This document shows positions 37,241-48,799 of a stretch of DNA of 64,000 nucleotides, piece by piece (the first letter of the stretch is position 1; every line of letters begins with the position of its first letter). Both the position numbers and the translations under genes were made by a program. This DNA is from Ceriagrion tenellum (lineage: Eukaryota > Arthropoda > Insecta > Odonata > Coenagrionidae). The notes under the pieces are model-generated. The model saw only the letters and a list, made by a program, of their open reading frames with translations. It was not told the origin of the DNA and did not search any database. The DNA lies in assembly GCA_963169105.1 (NCBI GenBank), contig OY720634.1:119324430-119388429 (forward strand), given 5' to 3'.

Positions 37241-38010
37241 TATGTTAAATTAAACGGACGCGTTTAAACAGGAATCAATAATGCCAGGTCTAAACTAATT
37301 TCTATTGATTTGAAGAATAACTCACGTAATTACAGTTAATCAGAGGATTTTAGTTCATCGTATATTTGCACGTTTGACGCTATATTGAATGCTCGCTATT
37401 TGTTATAATAATGAATGAAGCGCATTCTGGAAAAAATATGTTAGTCAACCTATTGATGCTACATCGACATCAATGTATCGGACTACTTGATGTTTTTTCG
37501 CCGAGATATTGAAATCATCGAGTAATAAAATAATCCGATGAAAATTAAGTGAGTGGCGAGTGATTTTATAAACAACGAAAAATCGACAACTTGATGTTTT
37601 TTAGCCGATATGGCATCCCTAAGTCAACCACAACTCAACCACTATTCCTGCAATTGAAGCGTAGAAACTTACACCTCAGGGGAAAGCCAATTGGTTTTTA
37701 TTCTTCATCAATTTCACCCAGTCTCGGGAACTGATGTCAACACGCAGTATTTTGTTTGACCGCGACAGAATTGCCTGCACTCTACTTAAACTTACGTCTT
37801 GGATTGGATATTTCTGTTAATATCTCTATAATTTTAATTGTACAGGAGTTTTTTAGTCTAAATACCAAAATATTTGTTCCAATACCACCGATCTCTGTAC
37901 CGCTAACGGGATTTTTTTTGTTGTGCCCTTTATCGTATCCATAGGTTTTAATTCAGTCCTTGAGGCGTATTCTGGATAAAATTGAATTCCAGAAGTAGCG
38001 TAGAGACATG
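37241..38010. other. Non-coding AT-rich stretch
   Basis: Nothing recognised. Short repeats of ACTTGATGTTTTTT occur at about 37.48 and 37.58 kb. Confidence 0.45.
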
Positions 38011-38012
38011 TA

Positions 38013-39419
38013 CAGTCACTTCAAAAAGTATCGCGACACACTACGCTTGCGGTTCGTATAGGTCGGTTGTTGAAGCCCGAGGTTCGTTGGCTATCCTGGG
38101 TCGTCAGGGGTGACTATGAGAAACGTCTGGTACACTACGACATATGTTCTATGTCAAGTGGGACTAAACTCCGACAGTGCTGTGGACTTCGTTCGCGTTG
38201 GAAGGGTAGCACTAAAGTGCATTCACAGCGGGGAGCAAGGGTATTCGCAACTCAGAGGCATCGTAATTATACTCGGCAGTTCTCTTACGAAGAGGAAAGT
38301 GAAAAGAGCGTGAAAGAGTCAGTATTTGCCTCAGTAATGGATTCTCCTTTGGCGGTTGGTTGCATACCAACTCTTAAAAGGGATTTAAGACTCGAGTGTA
38401 GTTAAAAAAAAACAGTGCTTAATATATTTCACGAAGCAGGCCTGCGACACTATCGTCGGGCCTGGAAGCCCAAATTGACCGAGGACCAGAGGGCCGCCCG
38501 TTCGGATTCTATTACAAAAATATCAGCAATGATTAATCCTTTCGGGACCTCACCAATTTCAGCGATTAAAAGTTTTTCCAGAGTAATGGAGACAGAAAAA
38601 TTATCCTGTGGTGTCCAATAGAAACTCGATAATTAAAAGCACAGATAATTTTAATCGCCTTTTTACTTGTGGTTGTTTACTTTACATATGCATTGTCGCG
38701 TTTCTTTTTTATTTACAATTACGCTATTACTTATTTGTGACTTAATAGCGATATGTGTTCAACAGGTGAGCTGCTGGTTATTAAAGGAGTAAAAACGGTA
38801 ATTTATCCTTTTCAATTCTCTACCTCAAAATTGTTATTATATTGCATTGTTTATAAATAACCACGAAAATGGTTTCACAATTTTAGGATACTATACACTG
38901 AAACAATATTACTGTCCAATGGCTTTAGTCAATATATCTCATAATTGTCCATTAGGCGGTCAACTTAAAATATCAGCTTTTGATGCCCGAAAGGCTCTCT
39001 GGTTCGCTGAGCTTAGACGATAGCAGTCCTCATTCTCCTTCATACATAGGTTGGAGCTCGTTTTCCAATGCATTCGTCTCTTCTTCGTTTTACCTCCGTG
39101 CGACTTCACTCGTATAATCACTCAATCGTTTACTCCATTAAATATTGCCTTTTCACCACATTTCCCTTCTTAATTCTTTCACCGAATTCATCCTCAAGGC
39201 CGAGTCAAGGAGGAACTCTGTCCTCGCCTCTGAACAAGAGCACTCCCATAATGCAGTGTCACTTAACCAGGCGCTTTGTCAAATGGGAAATGGAAAGTGT
39301 ACCTGCAAATTCTCATTGCTACCAGAGACGACCCAGGATAGCCAACGTACTTCGAGCATCGACAGCCGACATATACGAGCCGCTAGTCTAGCGTGTCGCG
39401 ATACTTTTTGAAGTGACTG
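38013..39419 (+). mobile_element. Tc1/mariner-like element, 1407 bp, decayed
   Basis: The terminal inverted repeats are about 95 bp (38011-38105 and 39327-39421), start CAGTCACTTCAAAAAGTATC and are flanked by TA on both sides (38011-38012 and 39420-39421), as expected of Tc1/mariner. Terminal repeats begin CAGT in this family. Internally, the plus-strand frame at 38067-38405 and 38415-38621 contains EAGLRHYRRAWKPKLTEDQR, which fits the second helix-turn-helix region of Tc1-type transposases (Ala-Gly-Leu, then Lys-Pro-x-Leu-Thr, then Ala-Arg). Stop codons split the frame, and no DDE catalytic region can be seen. The interior from about 38640 to 39000 is AT-rich and unlike a transposase. The element is dead and probably internally rearranged. 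Confidence 0.88.
38415..38621 (+). pseudogene. Tc1-like transposase fragment
   Basis: The visible peptide of about 68 codons carries F-HEAGLRHYRRAWKPKLT, then EDQRAARSD. It lies in the same frame as the ORF at 38067-38405, which ends about 10 bp upstream at an in-frame stop. The family is a DNA-binding and cut-and-paste transposase that acts on the TIRs bracketing it. Only part of the DNA-binding half remains; the three catalytic acidic residues are absent. The upstream ORF has no clear first helix-turn-helix, so I give it no separate call. Confidence 0.7.
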
Positions 39420-39861
39420 TACAAGACGTCAGTGAGACCTTGAAAATTATATTTGCTCCATCTTCAAACTTTTCCTGAAATCATAATTGAAAAAAGTTCC
39501 CAAATTTTAGACAAAGTCTAAGTTAAATTTTGGTGAACTTGACGTGATAATTAATAAATAACCATTAGGATTCATGATTTATCTCAAGTGACGCATCATA
39601 CGCTTTTATTTTTTGAACGAATGTATGCAATGTATTATGGCCTCTTGTTGAGCATATTTTAATGCCAAGGTTGAGACTCAGGTCTGATAAATAGATAACA
39701 GGTTGTTTCCTTAGGAGTACTATTTGGAACGAAAAAGTAACAAAACGGAGTGCCGGTACAGCGTTTGCAATCCCTTTAGCTTGTTAACGTTGCTGAGGAT
39801 ATAGTAAGAGAGGTGTGAGAAGAATTGTACGTTGCATTAAACATAGGAAGAGAGTTGATTA

Positions 39862-40318
39862 ATGGGTGGTTGCAAGAACATTTAGTTATGGAATCAATAG
39901 TTATGAGATCCATGAAGCTAGAGATGTCATAAAGATATTCGGATTGCAGGGACACATATACTAGTTACATAACTTATTTACCAATAGTTTTTAACTTCGA
40001 ATGTTTGATCTTATCTTCTACAGCCGGATAAAATTTATGAAATTTTTGCCTATGAATAATTACTAATGCACTTAATAATTAGCCAGTAAGAGTAAATTAA
40101 CTGGTCATCTATCTCAAAACAACTCTTTTATCTAGTAATTAAGTCACCAATCGGCTTATTGCGCATCCGCCACCTTGGCTACTTATGGAACTCACAACTA
40201 CATGCCATAAGTTATGAAACCGAACGTTTCTGCAACACTTATTGTATGGTTGCCATGGCGTATGGGTCCCATAATTTAATGGAATAAATATGTGTCGTTC
40301 CTGCAACCGGCCATTAGT
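39862..40318 (+). mobile_element. Dispersed TIR-like element, copy B
   Basis: This is the shorter partner of 3066-3870. Its ends are inverted: TAATGGGTGGTTGCAAGAAC at the left and the inverse TAATGGCCGGTTGCAGGAAC at the right. Inside are the blocks TTTAGTTATGGAATCAATAG, CAAAACAACTCTTTTAT and CACCTTGGCTACTTATGG. No coding capacity. A DNA transposon derivative (MITE-like) is the best reading; the TSD is not resolved. Confidence 0.7.
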
Positions 40319-40694
40319 CGATTAAATTAGTGGATGGACAGACAAACCACTTAGTGTCTAAACCACTTATTATCGTCTGCAGGCCAGCCAGCCAAGGAGA
40401 TCCATCCGAAGAGCGCGTTCGAGACACCGTAGGAAATGTAAAATTGAAGATTAATCATCAAATGGCGATGATATTGACATTATGAAATAATAATTATGGC
40501 CTAATTGAATATCAGCACATGTCATTTTCTGAGATTTATAGCTGAAAGCAATATTTAGAGCTTGAGGCGTGGTATTGCGTTTAAAAGAAAGAATTCACAA
40601 AAATGACGGATTTTGTAACTAACTACTGGATCGGGTGAGCAAACGTAAAGGCGCCAAGGAAAGATAATTAAAACCCCGAGGACTCAGTCTAGAG

Positions 40695-40877
40695 TTGTAT
40701 GGTTCCAACACTTGGTATTTATGGGAGGTAAATGAATTCAGAGTAACGCCTTATTGGATGTGGACGTGGAGGACGGAAATGGTAAGATGGGCGAAGGAAA
40801 AATTTGAGGACGAGTTACCTATGGTGGGAGAAGGAATAGGGCTAATGGGAAATATTGGGAGGAGGTACCATGAGTGA
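40695..40877 (+). pseudogene. LINE reverse-transcriptase C-terminal fragment, family 2
   Basis: A 60-codon frame contains MYGSNTWYLWEVNEF, then MWTWRTEMVRW, and ends MVGEGIGLMGNIGRRYHE. This pattern (Y-G-S-x-T-W, then M-W-x-W-R, then V-G-E-x-x-x-L) is typical of the region just after the RT domain in many arthropod non-LTR retrotransposons. The RT catalytic core is not present. The frame stops close to the start of another LINE fragment (from about 40890), so two different LINEs abut here. Confidence 0.7.
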
Positions 40878-40889
40878 CTGTAGAAGAAC

Positions 40890-41225
40890 TCGATGGCCAC
40901 ACACTAGGCTTAGCTTTCTTAAAAAATTCAGAACTGACATTTTTCAGAGCGACACGGAGAATATCATCATGACTCCTCACTACATCTCCAGGTTTGACAG
41001 AAGTGATAAATAAGAGACGTACATTGCCGAAGAGATAGGTACAAAAACCTCGTTCTTCCCGTATGTAATATGCGACAACAATAAAAACTTAGCTCCACTA
41101 AATACACTCCCTTAATACACGTCACCATTTCAACTCCAAAAACTTACATCTTTACCCGGTGGGTGTCCTAACACCCCCTTCCACTCGCCCATGCGGTGGC
41201 TCGCAGGGTAGTATGTAGATGTAGA
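40890..41225 (+). mobile_element. LINE 3' fragment, family 1
   Basis: It aligns with 46540-46880. The shared blocks are CACTAGGCTT/CGCTAGGCTT, ATTCAGAACTGA, TTTTTCAGAGCGACACGGAG, ATCATGACTCCTCACTACAT, AGCTCCACTAAATACACTCC, GCGGCTCGCAGGGTA-type and the TGTAGATGTAGA end. Translated, the first part gives the decayed C-terminus (SELTFFRATRR), and the rest is 3' untranslated sequence. 5'-truncated. Confidence 0.8.
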
Positions 41226-41626
41226 ATCTACTAATGGGTTACTGCATGTTGAAGAGGGTGATTGATGGAATTATATTGTGTAATATGCCTCAATCTTTCA
41301 ATTTCCCCATTATCATTATTGAAAGTAGCTCTCAAAACTTTAGCGATAGTGTCAATAAAATTAAGGTCTACATTACATGATGATTGGCGTATATTCAGTT
41401 GGCATGGAACATGCACACAGAAGCTGAGAGGAGTATAAAAGGGAATGATTTGGAAGAACACCAAATTGTATGCATTTGAACGTTGAGAAAAAAAGGAAAA
41501 CCAGGAAAACTCAGAGAAACAGCAGATGTCAGAACTCAAATGTTCATGAACCTATGCATTTGGTACAGTGGCAACGAATATTGATGGCAGTTGCCATGTA
41601 ACTTCGCAGGGTAGTATTTTGGCTTG

Positions 41627-42012
41627 CGTAGAGAGGGTCGGCTATGGAGCGGAGAGGATATAAAAGCACATGGTAGGTAACGCTGGCGACATAACTGTAT
41701 TTAACTTGTCGGGGAAGTCGGGAAAGAGTGAGCAGCGCCTATCATTTTTAAGGTCAAAACGAAAGTGACACTAAATGATATAAAGATATTCGCCGCCCCA
41801 TCTAAACAATTTGATTAAGAGCCATAGAGAGCTGGAAACTAAATTTTAACAAATGCTTGAGCTCTTTGAAGTCAGCAACAAGAGGTATGTGATCTCTGGA
41901 ACCCTGGAAGTCGAACGAGAAGACTATCTTACTCTTCGGAGCGAAGCTACTTCGTGGGCGATGGACTCTTCCATGGTTTAGGATCTTTTGCGCAAATGCC
42001 ATCATGTTTTGC
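41627..42012 (+). repeat. Dispersed repeat, copy D
   Basis: This is the partner of 26396-26905. Shared blocks are GGCTATGGAGCGGA, CATAACTGTATTTAAC, CAATTTGATTAAGAGCCATA then GAGAGCTGGAAA, GATGGACTCTTCC and GTTTTGCTA. No coding frame is recognised. The foldback at 42053 follows closely. Confidence 0.5.
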
Positions 42013-42052
42013 TACCACAATATAACAATTTGATCACTTGACTAATAAAAAG

Positions 42053-42267
42053 TGTGACAAAAAGAAAAAACGCACTTGGCAAATTCTACATAAAATGTAT
42101 TCACACTTCCGACCGGTTTCGTAAAAGTTACATCTATAGGTGAAGGTGTACCTAACTCAGTTACGGAGCTGGCTTCACCTGAAGATGTAACTCTGTAACA
42201 AAACCGGTCGGAAGTGTGAATTAATAATAAGTGGAATATCCAAAGTGATTTTTTTCTTTGTGTCACA
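42053..42267. mobile_element. Foldback with hammerhead-like motif
   Basis: The left arm (42053-42143) and right arm (42175-42267) are inverse copies of about 92 bp, ending in TGTGACA and its inverse TGTCACA. On the plus strand the right arm reads CCTGAAGA, T, GTAAC, loop, GTAAC, AAAA, CCGGTCGG. The inverse of the left arm has TTTTACGAAACCGGTCGG, so the undamaged form is CTGAAGA, short stem, GAAA, ACCGGT, C. Downstream come GTGTGAAT, GTGGAAT and a T-rich tail with TTTCTTTGTG. The sequence beyond is shared with the 43.81-kb copy (GGAGCCTGA/AGAGCCTGTGA). Confidence 0.75.
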
Positions 42268-42439
42268 TTGGAAAAATTTCATAAAATGGAGCCTGAGACG
42301 ATGCCTTACTTAGAAGTGTGTTCGGTTCTAGGTATTGTGATCTTTATAAGGAAAGTGTTTGAACGTGCGGTTGAAATTTCTATACCCCTGGGATGCGTCT
42401 GCTTTCTTATCTTTAACCTCATATCCCATTAATAGGCAT

Positions 42440-43310
42440 ACTTGGGGACTATGTCGAGTTGTTCGAGGAGAGGTTACACGGGGACTCACCTACGAGGAGG
42501 AATAGGAGGTAGAGGCGAGGTTGTGATTGAAAGGCTCGGCTGAGACGCCAGGGAATGCAGCTGTCGTCGTCAGGGTGGGAGGAGGGCTTGGGGCTTGAGA
42601 AAGCACCACTATCCTAGATGGCAGAGAGAGAGAGAGAGAGAGAAGGGGTATGGCAGATGGAGAGGGAGAATGGAGGAGGTCATTTTCTTTTTTAAAAAAA
42701 TAATGGAGGGTAAAAGAACGCCCTTTTAAAAATATGGGTAGGGATGGAACGGGTGAAAAAAAATGGAAGTCTCTCGTGGAAGGGCGAGAGAAACGTTATG
42801 CGCGTTTATTAAAAAGGAAGGTGGTGTTCTTTTTTTCTTTTTCTTCTTCTTCTTTACTTTCCGGGAGCCTAGGCGCTCTGTCGCGGGGAAGGGTGGCGCC
42901 GGTCTCGGATGAGAGTGGTGAGGTCGAAGGGGGTTGCATCCATGCACGGCCTTTCCTTCTCCGTCCTCTTTTCGGGAACTCGCGAAATTGGTCGCGTCAT
43001 GGAAACACGGCCGCCCTTGATGTGGGCGGTCCCTCACTCCAGCGTCCATGTGCGGGCCCGAGGTGTTATATGTGTGAGTTGAGAGGCGGGCGGGAGGGTT
43101 GAAAATGATGGGAAAGAATGTAGGCTTGACTCAAAGTAGTGGGATAAGGGGGATGGGGAGTTTTAAGGGTTAGAAAAAATGGTGCAAAAGAATATGGGTG
43201 GGTTATCTTCCATCCTGTCCCGACCCTCTCTTACTCGGGAATAGCAAAGAGAAGGTTGAAATAGCGTTGGGGAGCTTTGGGAAAGGGCAGCGCGATACTC
43301 GAGTTTCAGT
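42440..43310. other. GC-rich block with GA microsatellite
   Basis: A GA run at about 42622-42643 lies within a G-rich, CpG-bearing stretch. Overlapping ORFs on both strands at 42.73-43.10 kb are low in complexity and are not called. It could be a regulatory or first-exon region, but nothing supports a transcript. Confidence 0.5.
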
Positions 43311-43369
43311 ATCGTATCGCGATTAAAAATTTGTATAAAAAAATGCGTTGAATTGCATGCCGCATAATA

Positions 43370-43700
43370 TAGTAAATCCTCGATTTATGTCGGAGATGCG
43401 TTTTGAAGAAGGGCGACGCAAGGCAAAACAACGTAAAACTGATCCAGATATTCGTGACCACTTAAATCCCGCGATAAATCAAGGCGTTAATTTCAAAATT
43501 AGTTTTGTTCCTTTATCCCGAAAAAAATAGCTATTTCAGATAGGATGATTATGTTTCAATCGTCAAAAAACGCAAGAATATGAACATACGCTATATTTCG
43601 TTTGCATTAAACAGGGAAATATTTTCCGACGACCCTTGTCAGCATGGACGTAACATTGAATCAGACGTACATCGAAACGACGCACACCGAGGACTGACTG
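43370..43700. mobile_element. 331-bp mariner-type MITE
   Basis: The ends are TAGTAAATCCTCGATTTATG at the left and the inverse of CAGTCAGTCCTCGGTGTGCG at the right. TA flanks both sides (43368-43369 and 43701-43702). Inverted ends that begin (C/T)AGT next to TA point to Tc1/mariner. The ends match in about 17 of 24 positions, so the element is old. The 60-codon ORF at 43348 crosses the left end and is a shadow. Confidence 0.6.
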
Positions 43701-43805
43701 TATACCTCGCAGTTCATCCTTTTTTGATATTGTATTAAAAATTATATGCCGATGTATCGAAATATGTGAAATAATAGCATCGAATGATATTCTGACTCAA
43801 AGGGG

Positions 43806-43995
43806 AAATACAATCTATATGAAATTTTTTCACTCTTGCGAACGGTTCGGTAACAGTTACATCTTCAGGTGAAGATTTAACTCTGAAGAAGAACACAGCT
43901 GAAGATGAAACTCTCTTACGAAACCGTTCGGAAATTGAATAAATTTTATGTGGAATTTGCAATACGAATTTTTTCTTTGTGCCACAACGAAAAAA
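43806..43995. mobile_element. Foldback with hammerhead-like motif
   Basis: The inverse of the left arm (about 43806-43872) reads CCTGAAGA, T, GTAAC-T-GTTAC, CGAA, CCGTTCG. The right arm (about 43898-43990) has GCTGAAGATGAAACT and CTTACGAAACCGTTCGGAA, followed by AATAAATTTTATGTGGAATT and TTTTTTCTTTGTGCC. The same tail occurs at 42.2 kb. The 25-bp middle (CTCTGAAGAAGAACACAG) contains another partial box. Confidence 0.7.
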
Positions 43996-46184
43996 TTCCA
44001 TTAAGTAGAGCCTGTGATGTTACGTTTCATGAATGACATTCTATAATGAATGATGCTATTTGGTGCTGGCTTAAAGTTAGCTAAAAGGAAAAACGTTGCT
44101 AAAATAATGATGACGTTTAGAAACATGCTCAAAGAAGAAAGATAGCACGTCATTTCACTATGAGAGGAGTCCATGTTGACAATACACCTGGATGATAATA
44201 AAAGTTTGTCATACTTAGAACTGCCCATCCAATTTTCTCAGATAAAAACGTGGGCACTGACATCAGCTCTGATTATAACAGTCTCACGCATTTGGACATA
44301 TCTTTCATTTTAAATATTCTCTTTTTGAAATAAAAGGCATGTCAATTAAACTATCTTTCTGATCTCAGAATTGATCTTTTCAGGTTTTTTAAAATGCGCT
44401 TCCTGAACTCTATGGTGATGGGTTATTGTTCTTTATTGCCACCGCGAGGATTTTGGCTTCGAATCCCGGGGGTTAGAATTTGCACCTATCAGAGCTTCCA
44501 TCGGTTTGTCATTGATTTTTTACTGCATTGAATTTTCAATATTTTCAATTGGGGTTGCCTTTGTGCATGGGGACATCTGATTGGATTTGACAGTAATTAA
44601 ATTGAGAGCTGGAGAGAGCTTTTTAAGGAAGATGGTTGACGATGAATGGCTTACGTGAAGCTTTATTGTGAGTTCTTATTTTGTGGAAATTTTCCGAATC
44701 GAATGTTATCAGAAGATCGGCAATATTGAGAAATTTAATAATATTGTACAAAATTGAGGAAACTTGATGATTTTTTTAGTTCTTTTTAAATCCAGCGATG
44801 ATACTTTAGTTACCATTTTATTTTACACTATATTAAATTACTTTTACATTACATTACATCACTTACCATTTTCAACCCAAATATAAAATGAAATCGATAT
44901 TAATTCATATTGGAAGGATAATATTTTTTATTGCCAGTGGTTTAGCCATTGGTCTAGACTCTTGAGGATACTTATTCAGCTTATGGTATCAAAGGAGGCT
45001 AGTCGCAGTGACAGTGTAAGTTCAAACAAATGTTGAATTCTTAAGGTTGTTTGATTATAAAATATTGCTGCACGCGATGCCATGCTCTAGAATATCAGAC
45101 AATAAAAAAAGAATATATGCGATTTAGTTGACATATAATTTTTCAATGAACACTTTTGTGTACGAGAGGAGCCAAATATTGTTACAACGTTTCTATAATA
45201 TACACTCATATTGGCTACAGTTATTGATTTAGTTTGCCACTTGGTCGAAAATAAAGATGAAAATTACCCTTAATTTATTAATTTTAAATGTTAACGTTGA
45301 AGTCACTTCCTATTAACAGTTAATTCCATAAATTTATTCTTTATTTAATATAAAATATTATTTTTCCATGTTAAATCCATTTTTGCATTTAAAACTTCTA
45401 ATTAAAAGTTCGAAGCGTGAAATTAACATTGTTAGTGAGTTTACTTAGCCGTCAATATACAGCATTGGACATTTTTATATGGGTAGCCATAAGCTGAATT
45501 TAATGAATCCAAGTATCACACCCTGGAACCACCATAAGATATATGGACACTCGTAGTGATTAAAACCAGCAATTAAGTGAAACAGCTGTCTCACCCAATT
45601 AATCGCATGCCTTTCCAGAATCTATTCAAATTGAATACCATATTCAAATCTTGCATTTTATCAACCAGCCATTATTGTCAATGTAGAAATGAGGATATAT
45701 CGGCGGGGTTCCACGTTAATGGTGTCACCAAAGTGGAATAACGCCTGAAAAATGCGTGTGGGGATATTTGTCACACCCAACAATATTCTTACGAAATTTT
45801 AATTTTCCTTAAGGAATTAGCGGCTGCGCTCTCATTTGCTACCTCGGGTCTCGAAATGAGGGCGAATATTTCACTTCGCTTTGACAGCGGCGAACGCTGG
45901 AAAAATGTATATTCAGAAAAAATGCGATAAAAATGGAAAATATGCGTGATTGACACTCGTAGAATCATTAAAATTATAAGAAATATGAGAATGTCAAAGA
46001 ATGCGAAATTGGTTATGTTTATATATATTGTAAAACGCGCAGAGATGACGATTTTTGCTTTTTTCCCCTCGCCATATAACGTGATGGTTTTCATGCTTAT
46101 CAACCACAGAAATATTTTCTCATGGAAAGGTTTTTCACGCTCTCACATGACGTTTTAGTGACATTGATGTAAGCATAGGTACTT
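43996..46184. other. Non-coding AT-rich stretch
   Basis: A GGCTTCGAATCCCGGGGG at about 44455 looks like a tRNA box B, but no box A fits upstream. The ORFs at 45.79-46.16 kb overlap on opposite strands without a motif. Confidence 0.45.
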
Positions 46185-46880
46185 AATTTTAATGGGTTTT
46201 ATACCAAGCCCAGATGTATTTATTCCTTTAACTTCTGATATATCGTGGGGATTACACATAGAAAACATATGTTGCACAGCATTAAAGAAACTAAGTTTTG
46301 TTCAACGTATAATAGAAAGGTCCTGGGATGAAAAAGTCAAAGAGAGATGCTACTTCGCTCTGGTTAGGCCCCATCTCGAATATGCCGCGAGCATTTGGGA
46401 TCCTGGTCATAAAGATTTAGCCAAAAAAAATTAATACAATAGATAGGAAAGCAGCGCGCTTCGTTAAAAACTGCTACTAGTGTGCATATAATGTCTCACA
46501 ACTATTAGAGGGATTAAGGTGGGAGCCCCTAGAGACTCGGAGGTTACACGCTAGGCTTCGGTTGCTTGATAAAACTGATGATTCAGAACTGATATTTTTC
46601 AGAGCGACACGGAGAACATTATCATGACTCCTCACTACATCTCTATCTAAAAGAAGCAATAAAATAAGAGAGATACACTACCAAACATATATGTACAAAA
46701 ACTTGTTCTTTCCGCACACAATAAGCGATTACAATAAAAAATGAGCTCCACTAAATACACTCCTGTAATATATGCCATCATTTCATCTCCAAAGAACTTG
46801 TCTTTACACGGCTGGTGGCCTAACACCACCTGCCACCCGCTCATGCGGCGGCTCGCAGGGTATAATGTAGATGTAGATTT
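46185..46880 (+). mobile_element. LINE (CR1/Jockey-type) 3' half of ORF2 plus 3' UTR, family 1
   Basis: The 80-codon frame at 46192-46434 reads LTSDISWGLHIENICC, ALKKLSFVQRII and YFALVRPHLEYAASIWDPG. This is the conserved stretch just after the RT domain of many non-LTR retrotransposons. After a frameshift at the A-run near 46430 it continues IDRKAARFVKNCY, then QLLEGLRWEPLETRRLHARL with stops, ending in SELIFFRATRR; a third frame carries IIMTPHYIS. The 3' UTR runs to TGTAGATGTAGA at about 46880. The catalytic RT motif and endonuclease are absent, so it is 5'-truncated. Clade assignment between CR1 and Jockey is uncertain. Confidence 0.9.
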
Positions 46881-48799
46881 TTACGGACTGCTAAATTATT
46901 CAAAGAAAAATGTTACACCTTTGCAAATTTACAATATAACGAGTTTTATCATTTAAAAGCATTAGTAAATGTAACTATTAAAATATTTTCCAATTTATAG
47001 CATGTAAATGACAGCGAAAATGAAAATTTTTGATTTATAAATGAAAAAAGTAAAGAAATACGTAATTGTGGGTGACGACGATAATAGGGTGTTTTCGTTT
47101 GACGATAATTAGAATTTTTAATTTCCACATGAATAACTCCCGAGTTCGCTCGCTCGCATTTAGATTTGGCTGGCCCAGAGCCCGTTACGTTGCAGAAGTG
47201 CCCTCCAATCCGCCCGCCCGAATTCCCAAATTGCTCCAGTGGCGTGATTCGTACTCCGTTGAGAACCACTGATATAACGAACCTTGCCCAGTTTCCCTTA
47301 TCCACAGTATGCGTACGTTTCTTGGAAACCCTCCAGCTACGTAACGAGATGCATCAGACGTAAGACTTGAGAAGGATGACCTATTTTTATTCCCTAGCAA
47401 AAATGATGAATGCTCGAAAAGAAAAGATGATTGGATACATTTTGGAGAAGTCTCGAGTTTCCTCGGTAAATGAGCACTGAATATCTCCAGTTTCTCCCTC
47501 TTCTGTTCATTTGGTGGCCTTAAATCTTAACGCAAGCTTATCATATCGTGTTTACGCGTTAATCAATACTTTGTCCATCGTGAAGGTTTCTTGTTATTCC
47601 GTCAATATTTATGCAGCTTCGTCTGCAGCTCCGTTGAAATTGATTACCAACTTCCTGGTAATTATTGGCGTCAAGACCTTCCTTGGCCATGGTCCTCCAA
47701 AGCCAAATGCTTGTCTGTAGATGCCAATTTAGATAATTACATATATGAACAATGCAATGAAAACAATACATTAAAATATTTACCTTTACTATATCTTATA
47801 ATATTTATATAAATAATATGAAATATTTTACATACATGTTACAGCAAATACTTATAGATGTACCGATAAAATACTACTATTTATTGTATTTAAGTATTGA
47901 CTGAAAGAATAATAATTATGCTATATAAATTTCGGTTTTTGGCCAGTTTAAAGCTTGACTTAGCCCGAGATATAGTGAAAATATGGTTTTTAAGGGATCC
48001 GGATTTTATTTTGTTACGTGAACCACTTTCCTTCTCAACTGGCTAAGTATAAACCTTGATTTTGAAAAAAGTGTTCATATCCGGCTAAAACGGCGTAGTG
48101 CCGCGTGTATTAAGTACATTCTCTATAAAGGGCCTTTTTTAAATCCTAGCGAACGGCTTTAAATTTTCCGCCGTGTGAGATACCTTTGCCGGTTCTTGTT
48201 TTGCTATGCGGGTCTGAAGTAATTAATGTCACAGACCTTTTTCTCTATGTTGATAGGCGTCTGTTCCGTGCTTTGAAAGCTTTCAAAACCAAAGGTTTAG
48301 TTCACGGTTGCTAGCGTTCAAGTATCCTTTTTTTCATCGCGGTGTTTCGCTTTCAAAACCTTATGCAAAAATATGGAATTTTGCAAAAGGTTCAACATTT
48401 CCGTTTAAGCCTGAAGGTGAAGAAGGTCTTTGTGAGTAGCTTCCTAACTAAAGGGTTTTATGCCTATGATAAAATAGGCAAGGTTAATTTTATCTTCCCC
48501 GTAACACTTGGCTAAAAGTCGAGCCAGAAAAATGATATGACCTTTAATCTTTTCCTTAGAAAATTCTGTACATCAATATTTCATGCTTGTGCTCGTACAT
48601 AGAAGAATGAAATGGAAAAAAAATGAATTTCACAATTCATGCACTCACGAAAGCTGTAAAATTGGACTATGGCAAGCCATAGTCATTATAGAACCCTTGT
48701 CAGTTTTAAGTTGCATAAATTTAATTTGAAGAGAGTTTATTGTTGCTAAACGTACATTTGTTTGAGCTGACGATGTGAAATTACCACGGAAGCACTTGT
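46881..48799. other. Non-coding stretch
   Basis: No gene is supported. A motif on the plus strand at 47259-47271 reads TTGAGAACCACTG, the inverse of CAGTGGTTCTCAA, a sequence known as the end of many hAT elements; no partner end was found. The ORFs at 46.95-47.40 kb and 47.51-47.81 kb overlap on both strands and show no domain. Confidence 0.45.

Noticed and set aside
44450..44475. tRNA box B-like GGCTTCGAATCCCGG
   Set aside because: No box A or cloverleaf fits upstream.
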